Of a DNA stretch of 64,000 nt, positions 35,187-43,886 are shown one piece after another. The DNA lies in assembly GCF_004014875.1 (NCBI RefSeq), contig NZ_CP034929.1, positions 2,976,001-3,040,000 of the forward strand. The letters are read 5' to 3'. The notes under the pieces are model-generated. The model ran no database searches, had not been told where the DNA came from, and worked only from the letters and a program-made list of their open reading frames with translations. This DNA is from Nocardioides yefusunii (lineage in GTDB: Bacteria > Actinomycetota > Actinomycetes > Propionibacteriales > Nocardioidaceae). Each line of letters starts with the position of its first letter. Position 1 is the stretch's first letter. The translations under genes were made by a program, and so were the position numbers.

Positions 35187-35234
35187 TGTCGGATTGATGC
35201 GCTGACACGCCGTGGCAGTGGCATCAATCCGACA
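35187..35234. repeat. Single long palindrome between ppa and acyl-CoA oxidase
   Basis: 48 bp with a perfect 14-bp outer stem (TGTCGGATTGATGC and complement) and an inner stem CTGaCACG/CGTGgCAG with one mismatch. It is the same size and architecture as the GACGTCAT family but with an unrelated sequence. Directly before it is a CCGCGG-CCGCGG inverted repeat. Confidence 0.75.
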
Positions 35235-35243
35235 ATTGCGCCA

Positions 35244-35259
35244 GCGAGCGGAGCGAGCG
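35244..35259 (-). repeat. CGCTCGCTCCGCTCGC motif after stop, copy 2
   Basis: The same 16-mer on the minus strand, four bases after the acyl-CoA oxidase stop. Confidence 0.6.
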
Positions 35260-35263
35260 AGCG

Positions 35264-37264
35264 TCAGGAACGCAGGGCCTCGGCGCGGAGCAGTTCCTCG
35301 GGCACCGCGAACGCGTCGACCAGGTCGGTGGCGATCGGGCGGACCTTGCGGCACAGGTTGTTGACCTCGACGGTGATCTGCTTCGAACGCGGCGTCGAGA
35401 GGCGGCCGTGCTCGATGAACCAGGCGCGGTCGGCCTCGATCGTCGAGAGGGCGTGCAGGTCGAGGAGCAGCTCCATCGCGTAGCGCTCGTCGCCGTCTTC
35501 CATCGCCTTGACCTTGTCGACGAACGCCTCGAACACCAGTCGCTCGACGTGGGCGCGGGCCGTGGCCAGGACGTGGTCCTGGACGTCGGAGAAGACCTCC
35601 CCGGGGTTACGTCCGGCCTTCACCCCACCCTGGATCCGTCGGGCAGCGGTCTCGACGAGGTGTTCCTCGCGGAACCGGAACATCGCCAGCTGGTAGTCGG
35701 TGTCGAGGATCCCGGCCTCGACGTCCCAGTGGTCCTCCTTGCCGCCGGGCAGGACGTCCTTGACCCGCTCCAGGAGGCGTCGGGCAGCGGTCCTCTCCAC
35801 GACGGTGTCGACGGCGAGGCCCGCCACGAACTTCACCATCCCGAACTGGTCGAGGTTGCTGAATCCGCCGGAGTAGTCGGTGAGCAGGCCCTTGGCGACC
35901 AGCTGCAGCAGGACGTGGTTGTCGCCCTCGAACGTCGTGAAGACGTCGGTGTCGGCCTTGAGCGCCGCGAACCGGTTGACGCTCAGGTACCCCGCTCCGC
36001 CGCACGCCTCGCGGCACTCCTGGATGGTGCGGGTGGCGTGCCAGGTGGCCAGCGCCTTCGTGCCCGCCGCACGGGACTCCAACAGCTTGCGGTCCTTCTC
36101 GTCGACCTCCTGGCCGTTCGCGCTGGCGGTGAAGACGCTGTGCAGGTTGCCGACCAAGACCTCCTGGGCGAAGTTGAGGGCGTAGGTGCGCGCGATCAGC
36201 GGCAGCAGGCGACGCTGGTGCATGCCATAGTCGAGGAGGAGCTGCTCGACGCCCTTCTCCCCCGCCTCGAACTGACGACGACGGTCGGCGTAGTTCACCG
36301 CGATCGTCAGCGCGACCTTCGACGCCGTCACGCCGGCGCCGCCGACGGAGACGCGGCCCTGCACGAGCGTGCCGAGCATGGTGAAGAAGCGGCGTCCCTG
36401 GGACTCGATCGGCGAGGAGTAGACGCCCTCGGCACTGACCGAGGCGAAGCGGTCGAGCAGGTTCTCCCGCGGGACCCGGACGTCGTCGAACCAGAGGCGT
36501 CCGTTGTCGACGCCGTTGAGGCCCAGCTTGTGGCCGCAGTCCTCGATCCGGACGCCCGGAGCGGGCTGGCCGTCGACGCGGATCGGGACGACGAGGGCGT
36601 GCACGCCGTGGCGTTCGCCGTTGACCTCGAGCTGGGCGAAGACGACGGCGAGCTCACCGTGGGCGGCAGCGTTGCCGATGTAGTCCTTGCGCGAGGCGTC
36701 GTCGGGGGTGGTGACGACGAACTCGTCGGTGGCGGCGTCGTAGCGAGCCACCGTGCCGACCGAGGCGACGTCGGAGCCGTGGCCGGTCTCCGTCATCGCG
36801 AAGCAACCCAGGAGACGTCCGCCGACGATGTCGGCCATCCACCGGTCGTGGTGCTTCGCGGTGCCGAGCTGCAGGATCGCGCCGCCGAAGAGGCCGAACT
36901 GGACGCCGACCTTCGTCATCACCGACAGGTCGCCGTTGGCGAGGGTCTCGAACGCGGCGATCGACGCCCCGATGTCGCCGCCTCCGCCGTACGCGGTGGG
37001 CAGGCCGAGCACCGTGTGGCCGTCAGCAGTGAGGTCGAGGACAGTCTCCTTGACCCGTTCGCGGAACGCCTCCTTGGGCAACGTCTCGGCCTCGGCGAGG
37101 AGGTCGGCGTGCTCGGGCAGGACCTCGCGAACCCTCTGGCGGACGGCTGCGTACTCACCGTCGAGGAGCGCGGTGAGGGATGCGACGTCGGGCCGCGGCG
37201 TAGTGGCTGCAGGAGCGTCGGCAGCGGTGTCGGTCGGACGGACGGCGGCGTTCTCGTCACTCAT
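35264..37264 (-). CDS. Acyl-CoA oxidase/dehydrogenase family protein
   Basis: 666 residues, the long acyl-CoA oxidase layout: N-terminal helical domain, beta domain with CFAMTETGHGSDV and the flavin-contact region, then a duplicated C-terminal helical half (RTYALNFAQEVLVG, CGGAGYLSVNRFAALKADTDVFTTFEGDN, in separate blocks). The catalytic Glu is probably in the TTFEGDN segment, as in peroxisomal acyl-CoA oxidases. Acts in fatty-acid beta-oxidation with FAD; whether O2 or ETF is the electron acceptor cannot be told. A leaderless TAGCCT precedes the ATG. It stands alone between ppa and the NlpC gene. Confidence 0.9.
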   Translation of the reverse strand: MSDENAAVRPTDTAADAPAATTPRPDVASLTALLDGEYAAVRQRVREVLPEHADLLAEAETLPKEAFRERVKETVLDLTADGHTVLGLPTAYGGGGDIGASIAAFETLANGDLSVMTKVGVQFGLFGGAILQLGTAKHHDRWMADIVGGRLLGCFAMTETGHGSDVASVGTVARYDAATDEFVVTTPDDASRKDYIGNAAAHGELAVVFAQLEVNGERHGVHALVVPIRVDGQPAPGVRIEDCGHKLGLNGVDNGRLWFDDVRVPRENLLDRFASVSAEGVYSSPIESQGRRFFTMLGTLVQGRVSVGGAGVTASKVALTIAVNYADRRRQFEAGEKGVEQLLLDYGMHQRRLLPLIARTYALNFAQEVLVGNLHSVFTASANGQEVDEKDRKLLESRAAGTKALATWHATRTIQECREACGGAGYLSVNRFAALKADTDVFTTFEGDNHVLLQLVAKGLLTDYSGGFSNLDQFGMVKFVAGLAVDTVVERTAARRLLERVKDVLPGGKEDHWDVEAGILDTDYQLAMFRFREEHLVETAARRIQGGVKAGRNPGEVFSDVQDHVLATARAHVERLVFEAFVDKVKAMEDGDERYAMELLLDLHALSTIEADRAWFIEHGRLSTPRSKQITVEVNNLCRKVRPIATDLVDAFAVPEELLRAEALRS

Positions 37265-37270
37265 GCACGG

Positions 37271-37276
37271 AGGCTA
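37271..37276 (-). promoter_or_regulatory. Leaderless -10 for acyl-CoA oxidase gene
   Basis: TAGCCT six bases before the ATG. Confidence 0.5.
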
Positions 37277-37360
37277 ACCGCTCCTCCCCCCGATCGGGGA
37301 GGGTGACGTGCGACTCCTGCACCCGAAGTCCTGCACCCGGGCTCCGCTGGACGCCGAGCG

Positions 37361-38230
37361 TCAGGGACGGCCGTGGAAGTCGGCCGGGCGCCAGTAGCCG
37401 ATCGATTCCTTGACCACAGGGCGCCCGGTGCGCGGGGCGTGGATGATCTGGCCGTCGCCGACGTAGAGAGCGACGTGGAAGATCGTCGACGGCTTCGCGG
37501 GGTCGTTGGCCCAGAAGACGAGGTCACCGGGGCGCAGCGCCGTGGCTGCGACGGGCGTCGAGGCGAGGTACTGGTCGACGGAACGACGCGCCAGGGTCTT
37601 GCCGCCGGCCTTCCACGCCGCACCGGTGAGGCCGGAGCAGTCCCAGGCGTCAGGGCCGGTGGCGCCGTAGAGGTAGGGGTCGCCGATCTGGGCCGCGGCG
37701 AAGGCGATCGCCTTGGCGGCCGACGCGGTGGCCTTGGCCTCGGTCGCGGGGGCCTCGTAGGGGACGCCGTAGGTCGCCATGTCGGCCAGGCTGAGTCCGA
37801 CGCCGGCGCCGTCGTCGGCGATCGACTGCGGCTGCGCACCGGCGACGGGGATCTGCGCGATGGCTTCGAGCAGGCCGAGTCCGGTGCGGGCCGCGGGACG
37901 TTTGGCGAGGGTCTTCACGCTGTCGCGCTGGCGGGCGATGCGGGCCAGGACGGCGCGGGCCACTTCGGGACGGTCCTGGACGAGGGCGAGGGCTTCGGAC
38001 GGTGCCGCGACGGTGCCGCGAGCGAGCACCTGGGCAGCGGTGGGACGCTCGAACTCTGCCCGCTGGGCCTCAGCGTTCGGGGCAGTGGTTCCGAGGCCGA
38101 TCGTCTGGACGGTGCCGGCCGCCAGCGCCAGGACTGCGACTGCAGCGGCGAGGCGACGCAGCGGGCGTCGGGCAGAGCGGGTGGCGGCGCTGGCTCGGAG
38201 CTCCGGCTCGCACTGGTGCAGGTCCTGCAC
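37361..38230 (-). CDS. NlpC/P60 family peptidoglycan endopeptidase
   Basis: 289 residues, secreted. A basic N-terminus and hydrophobic core (about 27-45) form a long signal peptide. The middle is Ala-rich, probably helical. The C-terminal NlpC/P60 domain has catalytic Cys198 in WDCSGL, His252 in FHVALYVGDG and third residue His264 in QIIHAP. It would cut within stem peptides during growth or separation. The upstream region is long (see 38231-38614) and probably regulatory. Confidence 0.93.
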   Translation of the reverse strand: MQDLHQCEPELRASAATRSARRPLRRLAAAVAVLALAAGTVQTIGLGTTAPNAEAQRAEFERPTAAQVLARGTVAAPSEALALVQDRPEVARAVLARIARQRDSVKTLAKRPAARTGLGLLEAIAQIPVAGAQPQSIADDGAGVGLSLADMATYGVPYEAPATEAKATASAAKAIAFAAAQIGDPYLYGATGPDAWDCSGLTGAAWKAGGKTLARRSVDQYLASTPVAATALRPGDLVFWANDPAKPSTIFHVALYVGDGQIIHAPRTGRPVVKESIGYWRPADFHGRP

Positions 38231-38428
38231 GGCGTCACCTCGCTCCTGAGAAGTTGGATGCCGCGGCAGGCCCTGGGGTCACTTGCGTGGGGGCCCGCCG
38301 CGGCGGATGCGCACTCGAACGGCTTCCCCACCATCCGGTGCAACATGGAGAACGCTAGGTCGCTCACGCCCCATCGACCACATCTTTACTGAAGAAATCT
38401 CGCCCCTACGGCGTGTCCCCTTGACGGA

Positions 38429-38462
38429 CTACATCGGTGTAGTTTTCGAGTTACACGCGTGT
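38429..38462. promoter_or_regulatory. Overlapping palindromes, possible operator for the NlpC gene
   Basis: Three inverted repeats share bases: ACTACA/TGTAGT, GTGTA/TACAC, and the self-complementary ACACGCGTGT. They lie about 200 bases upstream of the NlpC start, where promoters and operators of such genes sit. Binding protein unknown. Confidence 0.45.
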
Positions 38463-38524
38463 CATTACGCGGTGACCTGCGCCGATCCTCACCACTCCCC
38501 CGGGACTCCCTCCGAGCGAAGGCA

Positions 38525-38586
38525 CGAAAAAAGGTCCCCGGAAATGTCTGGACCCCGCTCCCCCAGACGGGGAAACGGGGTCCAGC
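38525..38586 (-). terminator. Rho-independent terminator after the PAP2 gene
   Basis: Reading on the minus strand, CTGGACCCCG pairs with CGGGGTCCAG around an inner CCCC/GGGG hairpin. It is followed 15 bases later by a run of six T. It ends the PAP2 transcript before the NlpC regulatory region. Confidence 0.8.
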
Positions 38587-38614
38587 ACTGCTCACGAGAG
38601 CCGCGGAACAGAAC

Positions 38615-39739
38615 TCAGCTGACGCCGGCGCTCTCCGACTTCGCAGAGGCAGCAGCCTTCTCGGCCTTCTCGGCTGCACGCTCCGCCTTGCGCTCGGCCT
38701 TGAGCTGCTTCTCGATCGCACGCTCGGCCCGGTTGGGGACGTTGAGCCCCTCCTTGGTGAACGTGATCCCCGCAGCCCACCCGGCGATCAGGAAGGAGAC
38801 CATCGCGATCGCGGCACCGGCGATGTCGTCGGCGATGTAGTGCCAACCGAAGTACAGGGTCGCCACGACGGTGATGACGAAGTTGCCCCACGCGATGATC
38901 TTCAGGACCAACGACTTCGTCGTGTACTGGATCATCAGCGCCCAGATCAGGGTCACGCCGGTGTGCAGCGACGCAAACGCGGCGATCGACTGGACCGCGT
39001 CGTCCACCCCGCCGTGGGTGATCTTGGCGCGGCCGTAGAAGAGGGCGTCGAGCAGGTCGCCGGCCCCCGTCGTCGGGAGGTCGGAGTACAGCCACGGGTA
39101 GCGGTAGCCGGGGCCCAGGGTGGGCAGGCAGTAGTACATCGCGGTGCCGAGGGTCCAGATCAGGACCTGGCCGCCCACGAACCAGTAGCCGAAGCGGATG
39201 TTCTTCGACCACACCGCGTAGATCGCCACCATCACCGCGACCAGCGGCAGGAACGTCACGTAGATGGTCGAGAGGATGTGCGCCGCGATGCCGGTGCCCA
39301 GGACGTCGTGCAGCACCGTCGCCGGCTCGTGGCCGAAGAAGAGCGCCCGGTCGAGGACGTGCAACTCACGGTCGTACTTGTCCTCACCCATGATGAACGG
39401 CAGGTACGACTTCACGTTCCGGTAGGAGACGTAGGTGATGTAGAAGCAGGCGATGCCCAGGACCACCAGGGCCCAACGCTCCTTGGTCCAGTGCTCCTTC
39501 CAGCGCGCCTTGATCGCAGCCCACCCGGGACCGGGACGGGCACGCCCCTTCCAGAAGAACTGCGGAACCATGTCGGCCACCAGGGCGAACAGGATCAGCA
39601 TCGGCAGTCGCACCCAGCTCGGGCCGAGGAAGCCGTCCGGGTCGACGAGGGCGCGGTCCAGCCACAAGGAGCAGAACAGCGCGGTGAGGCCTATCAAGGC
39701 GGTGGTCGCCAGCATGACGACGGAGGCACGGCGGTACAC
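38615..39739 (-). CDS. PAP2 superfamily membrane protein (AUR1-like)
   Basis: 374 residues with six or more transmembrane helices. The C-terminal half holds the PAP2 phosphatase/transferase core: SLHTG (His259) and GWHYIADDIAG (His300, Asp304). The layout resembles inositol-phosphorylceramide synthase-like PAP2_3 proteins; in Actinobacteria such enzymes act on lipid phosphates, but the substrate is unknown. The tail (about 330-370) is a Lys/Ala/Glu-rich helix that is probably cytoplasmic. The start is a GTG six bases after a TAGACT hexamer with no ribosome-binding site, so probably leaderless. Confidence 0.85.
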   Translation of the reverse strand: MYRRASVVMLATTALIGLTALFCSLWLDRALVDPDGFLGPSWVRLPMLILFALVADMVPQFFWKGRARPGPGWAAIKARWKEHWTKERWALVVLGIACFYITYVSYRNVKSYLPFIMGEDKYDRELHVLDRALFFGHEPATVLHDVLGTGIAAHILSTIYVTFLPLVAVMVAIYAVWSKNIRFGYWFVGGQVLIWTLGTAMYYCLPTLGPGYRYPWLYSDLPTTGAGDLLDALFYGRAKITHGGVDDAVQSIAAFASLHTGVTLIWALMIQYTTKSLVLKIIAWGNFVITVVATLYFGWHYIADDIAGAAIAMVSFLIAGWAAGITFTKEGLNVPNRAERAIEKQLKAERKAERAAEKAEKAAASAKSESAGVS

Positions 39740-39745
39740 CCCGTC

Positions 39746-39751
39746 AGTCTA
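39746..39751 (-). promoter_or_regulatory. Leaderless -10 for PAP2 gene
   Basis: TAGACT six bases before the GTG start. Confidence 0.5.
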
Positions 39752-39814
39752 AGGGTGCAGGGGTGAGCCCGAGGGTGTCCTCGACCACGCAGGAGAAGAG
39801 GTGTGGCGCGCGGC

Positions 39815-40879
39815 TCAGCCGACGACGGCGACCCGGTTCACGTCGACCCGCAGCCGGACCTGCGCGCCCACCACCGCTCCGGCATCCAGCGGGGCGACCG
39901 CGTCGAGGCTCCCGGCGCCGTCCACCTCGACCCGCAGTCGGACCTGCTCCGGCGTGGAGGCCAACGCCGTCACCTGCGCCTCCAGCGCCGCTCCCGGACG
40001 CCCGGGCTCCATGAGGCGCAGCGCCGAACGACGCACCGCGAGCACCCCGGCCGGTCCGAGGGCGACGCCGGCCGCTGCCGCGACGGTGCGGGCCGCGTCG
40101 TCACGCAGGACGTGGGCGTATCCCAGGAACGCTGCCGCGCGCGGCGTTGCAGGAGCAGCCCACACCTGTGCGATCGGCCCCTCCTGCTCGAGGTGTCCGT
40201 CGAAGAGGACCGCGAGCCGGTCGGCGACCGCGAACGCCTCCTCGTGGTCGTGGGTGACCATGACGGCCGTCGTCCCCGAGGCCCGCAGGATCCGACGCAG
40301 GTCGTCGGCGAGGCTCTCGCGCAGTGCCGCGTCGAGGGCGGAGAGAGGTTCGTCGAGCAGCAACAGTCGCGGCTCGACCGCCAGGGCGCGGGCCAGGGCG
40401 ACGCGCTGACGTTCGCCGCCCGAGAGCTGGGCCGGGCGACGCGAGCCGTAGCCGGCGAGCCCCACGAGGTCGAGGAGTTCGGTGACGCGGGCGGCGACCT
40501 TCGCCTTCGGCACCCGACGCAGCCCCAGGGCGTAACCGACGTTGCCGGCGACGTCGAGGTGGTCGAAGAGCTGACCGTCCTGGAACATCAGCGCGAACCC
40601 GCGACGGTGGGTGGGGACGCGAGCGAGGTCGTCACCGTCGAAGGTGACCCGACCGGCGGTGACGGGTTCGAGGCCGGCGACCGCTCGCAGCAACGTCGAC
40701 TTCCCCGAGCCCGACGGGCCGAGCACGGCCAGCACCTCGCCGCGCGGCAATGTCAGGGAGACGTCACGGACGAAGTCGGCGCCGTCGTAGGCGACGTTGA
40801 CGTGCTCGACGGCCAGAGCCACCTCCGGCGGAACAACACCCGTCGGAGCCGCGTCATCAGCAGGGTGATCGGCACTCAT
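39815..40879 (-). CDS. Thiamine ABC transporter ATP-binding protein
   Basis: 354 residues. Energises the importer encoded with it. Walker A GPSGSGKST (54-62), signature LSGGERQRVALARAL, Walker B LLLLDEP, His switch VMVTHDHEEA, and a C-terminal TOBE-like beta domain (about 240-354) of the iron/thiamine/spermidine class. The start overlaps the permease stop by one base. Thiamine is inferred from the TPP riboswitch ahead of the operon; iron would be the alternative from homology alone. Confidence 0.9.
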   Translation of the reverse strand: MSADHPADDAAPTGVVPPEVALAVEHVNVAYDGADFVRDVSLTLPRGEVLAVLGPSGSGKSTLLRAVAGLEPVTAGRVTFDGDDLARVPTHRRGFALMFQDGQLFDHLDVAGNVGYALGLRRVPKAKVAARVTELLDLVGLAGYGSRRPAQLSGGERQRVALARALAVEPRLLLLDEPLSALDAALRESLADDLRRILRASGTTAVMVTHDHEEAFAVADRLAVLFDGHLEQEGPIAQVWAAPATPRAAAFLGYAHVLRDDAARTVAAAAGVALGPAGVLAVRRSALRLMEPGRPGAALEAQVTALASTPEQVRLRVEVDGAGSLDAVAPLDAGAVVGAQVRLRVDVNRVAVVG

Positions 40880-42543
40880 CAGAACGCTCCTTGGGCCGGC
40901 ACCCGCAGGCGCTCGACGAGGGACATCACCGTCGCGGTCACGACGGCCAGGACGACGGCGGCCGCGAGCGCGGTGCCATAGTTGCTCGCACCGGGTTGCC
41001 CCAGGAGCCGGAAGATCACCAGCGGTAGCGTGACGTCGTCGCCGCGGGCCAGGAACGACGTGGCACCGAACTCGCCCAGCGACGTCGCGAACGCGAACCC
41101 GCTGGCTGCCAGCAGCGGCTTCCAGACCACTGGCAGGTCGACGGTGGCCAGCGTTCGCAACGGGCCTGCCCCCAGCGAGGCGGCGGCCTGACGTTGCCGG
41201 TCGTCGATCCCGGAGAGCACCGGCACCAGGACCCGCACCACCAGCGGCAACGCCACCAGCGCCTGGGCCAGCGGCACCAGCAGCGGCGAGTTGCGCAGGT
41301 CCAGCGGCGGTTCGTCGAGGGTGATCAGCAGACCGAAACCGAGCGTCACCGCGGAGACGCCGAGCGGCAGCATGAAGAGGCCGTCCAGGACGGCGCGGGC
41401 GCGTCGTTCACCGCGGGTGCGCGAGGGGCGGGTCGCGACCAGCGCGACCAGTGCTCCCAGCAGCAGCGCCATCCAGGTCGCGTCGACGGCGGTGCGCAGC
41501 GAGGTGCCGAGCGCGTCGAGCACCGGGGCCGCGAGGGTGGGTGCAGCCGGACCGGACCCGGCCAGCGCGCGGTAGTTGTCGAGCCCCCAGACGTAGCCCT
41601 CAGGTGTGTTGACCCGCAGCGACCCCTGGAGCAGCGCGAAGAGCGGGGCCAGGACGAGGAGCAGCAGGAGCGCGGTCACGACGAGCGCCGGCAGGTCGCG
41701 CCGGGACGGACGACGCGGCGCGACGCTGCGGCGCTGGACCCGGGCCGCCGGGACCCGGGCCTTGGCGCTGACCAGGAGCAGCACCGTCACCACCAGCAAC
41801 TGCACCACCGACAGCGCAGCCGCACCGGGGAGATCGAAGAGGGTGGTGGTGAGCAGGTAGATCTCGGTCTCCACCGTCGAGTACCGCACGCCGCCCAAGG
41901 TCAGGACGATGCCGAACGCGGTCGCACAGAAGAGGAAGACCACCGACGCGGCGGAGACCACCGAAGGGCGCAGCGACGGCCATGTCACCGTCCGCAGCAC
42001 CTGCAGCGGGGTCGCCCCCAGCGCTGCAGCGGCCTCGGCAGGACGCGGGTCGAGCGACTCCCAGGCCGCACCGACAGTGCGGATCACCACCGAGGCGTTG
42101 AAGAAGGCCAGGCCGAGCACGATCGCGGTCAGGGTGCCGTCGACCCCGAGGAACCCGAGCGGACCGCCCTCCCCCAGCAACTGCCGGAACGCCGCGCCCA
42201 CCACCACGGTGGGCAGCACGAACGGCACCAGCAGCAGTGACCGCAACGCCCGTCGTCCGGGCAGATCGAGGCGGCTCAGGCAGTACGCCGCGGGCAGCCC
42301 CAACAGCAACGAGAAGGACGTGCCCGCGACCGCGAGTCCGAGCGTCGTGGCCAGGACCCGCCCGGTGCGTTCGCGGGTCAGGACGTCGAGCGCCGGGGCG
42401 AGGGTGAAGGAGCCGTCGACGACGAAGCCCTGGGCGACCATCCCGGCCACGGGCAGGAGGAAGAAGATCCCCAGCACCGCGACCGGGAGGGCCGCCAGAA
42501 CGACGAACGTGAGTGGACGACGCCACCCGAGGGGTGCGTTCAC
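40879..42543 (-). CDS. thiP: Thiamine ABC transporter permease (ThiP-like, fused)
   Basis: 554 residues forming two homologous membrane halves of six helices each, joined by a Arg/Ala-rich cytoplasmic stretch (about 260-290). Both halves carry the EAA-type loop (AAAALGATPLQVLRTVTWPSL and QAAASLGAGPLRTLATVDLP) that docks to the ATPase. This is the fused FbpB/ThiP layout. It follows the binding-protein gene by 49 bases. Confidence 0.9.
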   Translation of the reverse strand: MNAPLGWRRPLTFVVLAALPVAVLGIFFLLPVAGMVAQGFVVDGSFTLAPALDVLTRERTGRVLATTLGLAVAGTSFSLLLGLPAAYCLSRLDLPGRRALRSLLLVPFVLPTVVVGAAFRQLLGEGGPLGFLGVDGTLTAIVLGLAFFNASVVIRTVGAAWESLDPRPAEAAAALGATPLQVLRTVTWPSLRPSVVSAASVVFLFCATAFGIVLTLGGVRYSTVETEIYLLTTTLFDLPGAAALSVVQLLVVTVLLLVSAKARVPAARVQRRSVAPRRPSRRDLPALVVTALLLLLVLAPLFALLQGSLRVNTPEGYVWGLDNYRALAGSGPAAPTLAAPVLDALGTSLRTAVDATWMALLLGALVALVATRPSRTRGERRARAVLDGLFMLPLGVSAVTLGFGLLITLDEPPLDLRNSPLLVPLAQALVALPLVVRVLVPVLSGIDDRQRQAAASLGAGPLRTLATVDLPVVWKPLLAASGFAFATSLGEFGATSFLARGDDVTLPLVIFRLLGQPGASNYGTALAAAVVLAVVTATVMSLVERLRVPAQGAF

Positions 42544-42592
42544 GTCACCAGACCATCACGGATCGGGGCCGTCACCGATGTCGAGCGCGTCG

Positions 42593-43678
42593 TCAGCGGG
42601 TGACGACGTCGTTCCAGGCCCGCAGCCAGGTCTCGCGGTTCTCAGCGATCTCGGCAGGGCTGACGGCCAGCACCTTCTCGGGGTCCGGCTGAACGGCGTG
42701 CTTGGCCCAGTCGGCGGGCAGGGTCGCGTCGTCGGAGACCGGGAAGACGTACATCGAGTCCGGGAGGACGTCCTGGACGTCCTTGCTGAGCAGGAAATCC
42801 AGCAGCTTCTTCGCGTTCTCGGGGTGCTCGGCGCCGCGGAGGACTCCGGCGTACTCGACCTGCGCGAAGCAGGTGTCGAGCAGTGCCGCGGTGGTGCTGC
42901 GGTCGCCGTCGAGGGTGAAGGCGGGCGAGGAGTCGTAGGAGACGACGATCGGCCGGTTGCCCTTCTCCGACGCGGCGGTGAAGTCGGTGTAGTAGGCCTC
43001 GGTCCAGCCGTCGACGACCTTCGCGCCGTTGCCGAGGAGGCCGGCCCAGTACTCCTGCCAGTCGTCGCCCTGCGCGGCGATCGTGGCGAGCAGGAACGAC
43101 AGACCCGGAGACGACGTGCTCGCGCCCGGCACCACGAGCAGGTCGCGGTAGGTGGGGTCGAGGAGGTCGTCGAGCGTCTTCGGGGGCTCGATCTTCTGCT
43201 TCGTGAACCAGTCGGTGTCGACGTTGACGCAGACGTTGGCCTCGTCGACGGGGACGAGACGGTCGGCACCCTCGGCGAGCGCGTACTTCTCCGCGCCCGC
43301 CGGGAGGGTGACGCCGTGAGCGGCGAACGCGCCGGCGTCGAGGACCCGGGAGGCGAAGGTGGTGTCGATCCCGAAGACGACGTCGCCTCGCGGGTTGTCG
43401 GGGTTGAGTGCGAGCTCGGTGGCGATCGACCCGGCGTCGCCTGCGGCGATCACCCGGAGCTCCAGGCCGGTGGTCGACTCGAACTCCGCGATCACGTCGT
43501 CGGGCAGTTCGAACGACTCGTGGGTGAGGAGGCTGACGACGTTCTCCTGCGGCGCGTCGCCGTCGTTGCCGCCGAGGACGCTGCACCCGCTGACGGACAG
43601 CGTGGCCGCGACGAGCGTGGCGGTGAGGGCCGCGAGACGGCCGGTGGGACGAAGGTGGGCATGCGTGCGCACGGTCAT
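42593..43678 (-). CDS. thiB: Thiamine ABC transporter substrate-binding lipoprotein
   Basis: 361 residues. Signal peptide with lipobox LSVSGC (Cys32), then a periplasmic-binding-protein type 2 fold: VVSLLTHESFELPDDV, FGIDTTFASRVLD and the later PFxVSDD-like stretch are close to ThiB/TbpA. Captures thiamine or its phosphates for import. The ATG lies just after a TPP riboswitch whose 3' strand overlaps the GGGAG ribosome-binding site, giving translational control by thiamine pyrophosphate. Confidence 0.93.
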   Translation of the reverse strand: MTVRTHAHLRPTGRLAALTATLVAATLSVSGCSVLGGNDGDAPQENVVSLLTHESFELPDDVIAEFESTTGLELRVIAAGDAGSIATELALNPDNPRGDVVFGIDTTFASRVLDAGAFAAHGVTLPAGAEKYALAEGADRLVPVDEANVCVNVDTDWFTKQKIEPPKTLDDLLDPTYRDLLVVPGASTSSPGLSFLLATIAAQGDDWQEYWAGLLGNGAKVVDGWTEAYYTDFTAASEKGNRPIVVSYDSSPAFTLDGDRSTTAALLDTCFAQVEYAGVLRGAEHPENAKKLLDFLLSKDVQDVLPDSMYVFPVSDDATLPADWAKHAVQPDPEKVLAVSPAEIAENRETWLRAWNDVVTR

Positions 43679-43683
43679 CGATG

Positions 43684-43788
43684 GACTCCCTATCGCCGGT
43701 GCTAACCGGATCAGGTTCGGAGGGTCTGCGGCGGTTCCGCACTCTCAGCACGCTTGGCCGACCGTTGCCGGCCGACGTGCTCCCCTGT
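43684..43788 (-). promoter_or_regulatory. TPP riboswitch (THI element)
   Basis: On the minus strand the conserved blocks occur in order: GGGGAGCACG (P1/P2 5' side), the CTGAGAG box, ACCCTCCGAACCTGATC, and CCGGTTAGCACCGGCGATAGGGAG. These are the TPP aptamer core sequences. The last GGGAG is also the thiB ribosome-binding site, so TPP binding would hide it. A variable P3 arm (GTCGGCCGGCAACGGTCGGCC) is GC-rich, split here by the block order. Confidence 0.95.
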
Positions 43789-43886
43789 CTGTTGCCGCAC
43801 ACCCTAGCCGTGGGCCTCGGGCCCGCCGGAAACGGGTTGTTCACCGGACGCGGGGAGTGTTCATGCAACCGGACCAGAGCCACAAC

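Larger units (their letters stand above)
38231..38614. other. Regulatory intergenic region upstream of the NlpC gene
   Basis: 384 bases with no gene, between two minus-strand genes. It contains a cluster of overlapping inverted repeats: ACTACA-TCGG-TGTAGT (38429-38444), GTGTA-N10-TACAC (38437-38456) and ACACGCGTGT (38453-38462), a likely operator site. A terminator for the PAP2 gene is at the right. I searched for a c-di-AMP (ydaO) aptamer because NlpC genes often carry it, and saw no match to its conserved blocks. Confidence 0.55.

Noticed and set aside
38231-38400. c-di-AMP (ydaO) riboswitch before the NlpC gene
   Set aside because: A GGGGAAGCC segment recalls part of the aptamer, but the GGGGUGAAUC and CGAACCCG-CAGCUAACC blocks are absent.
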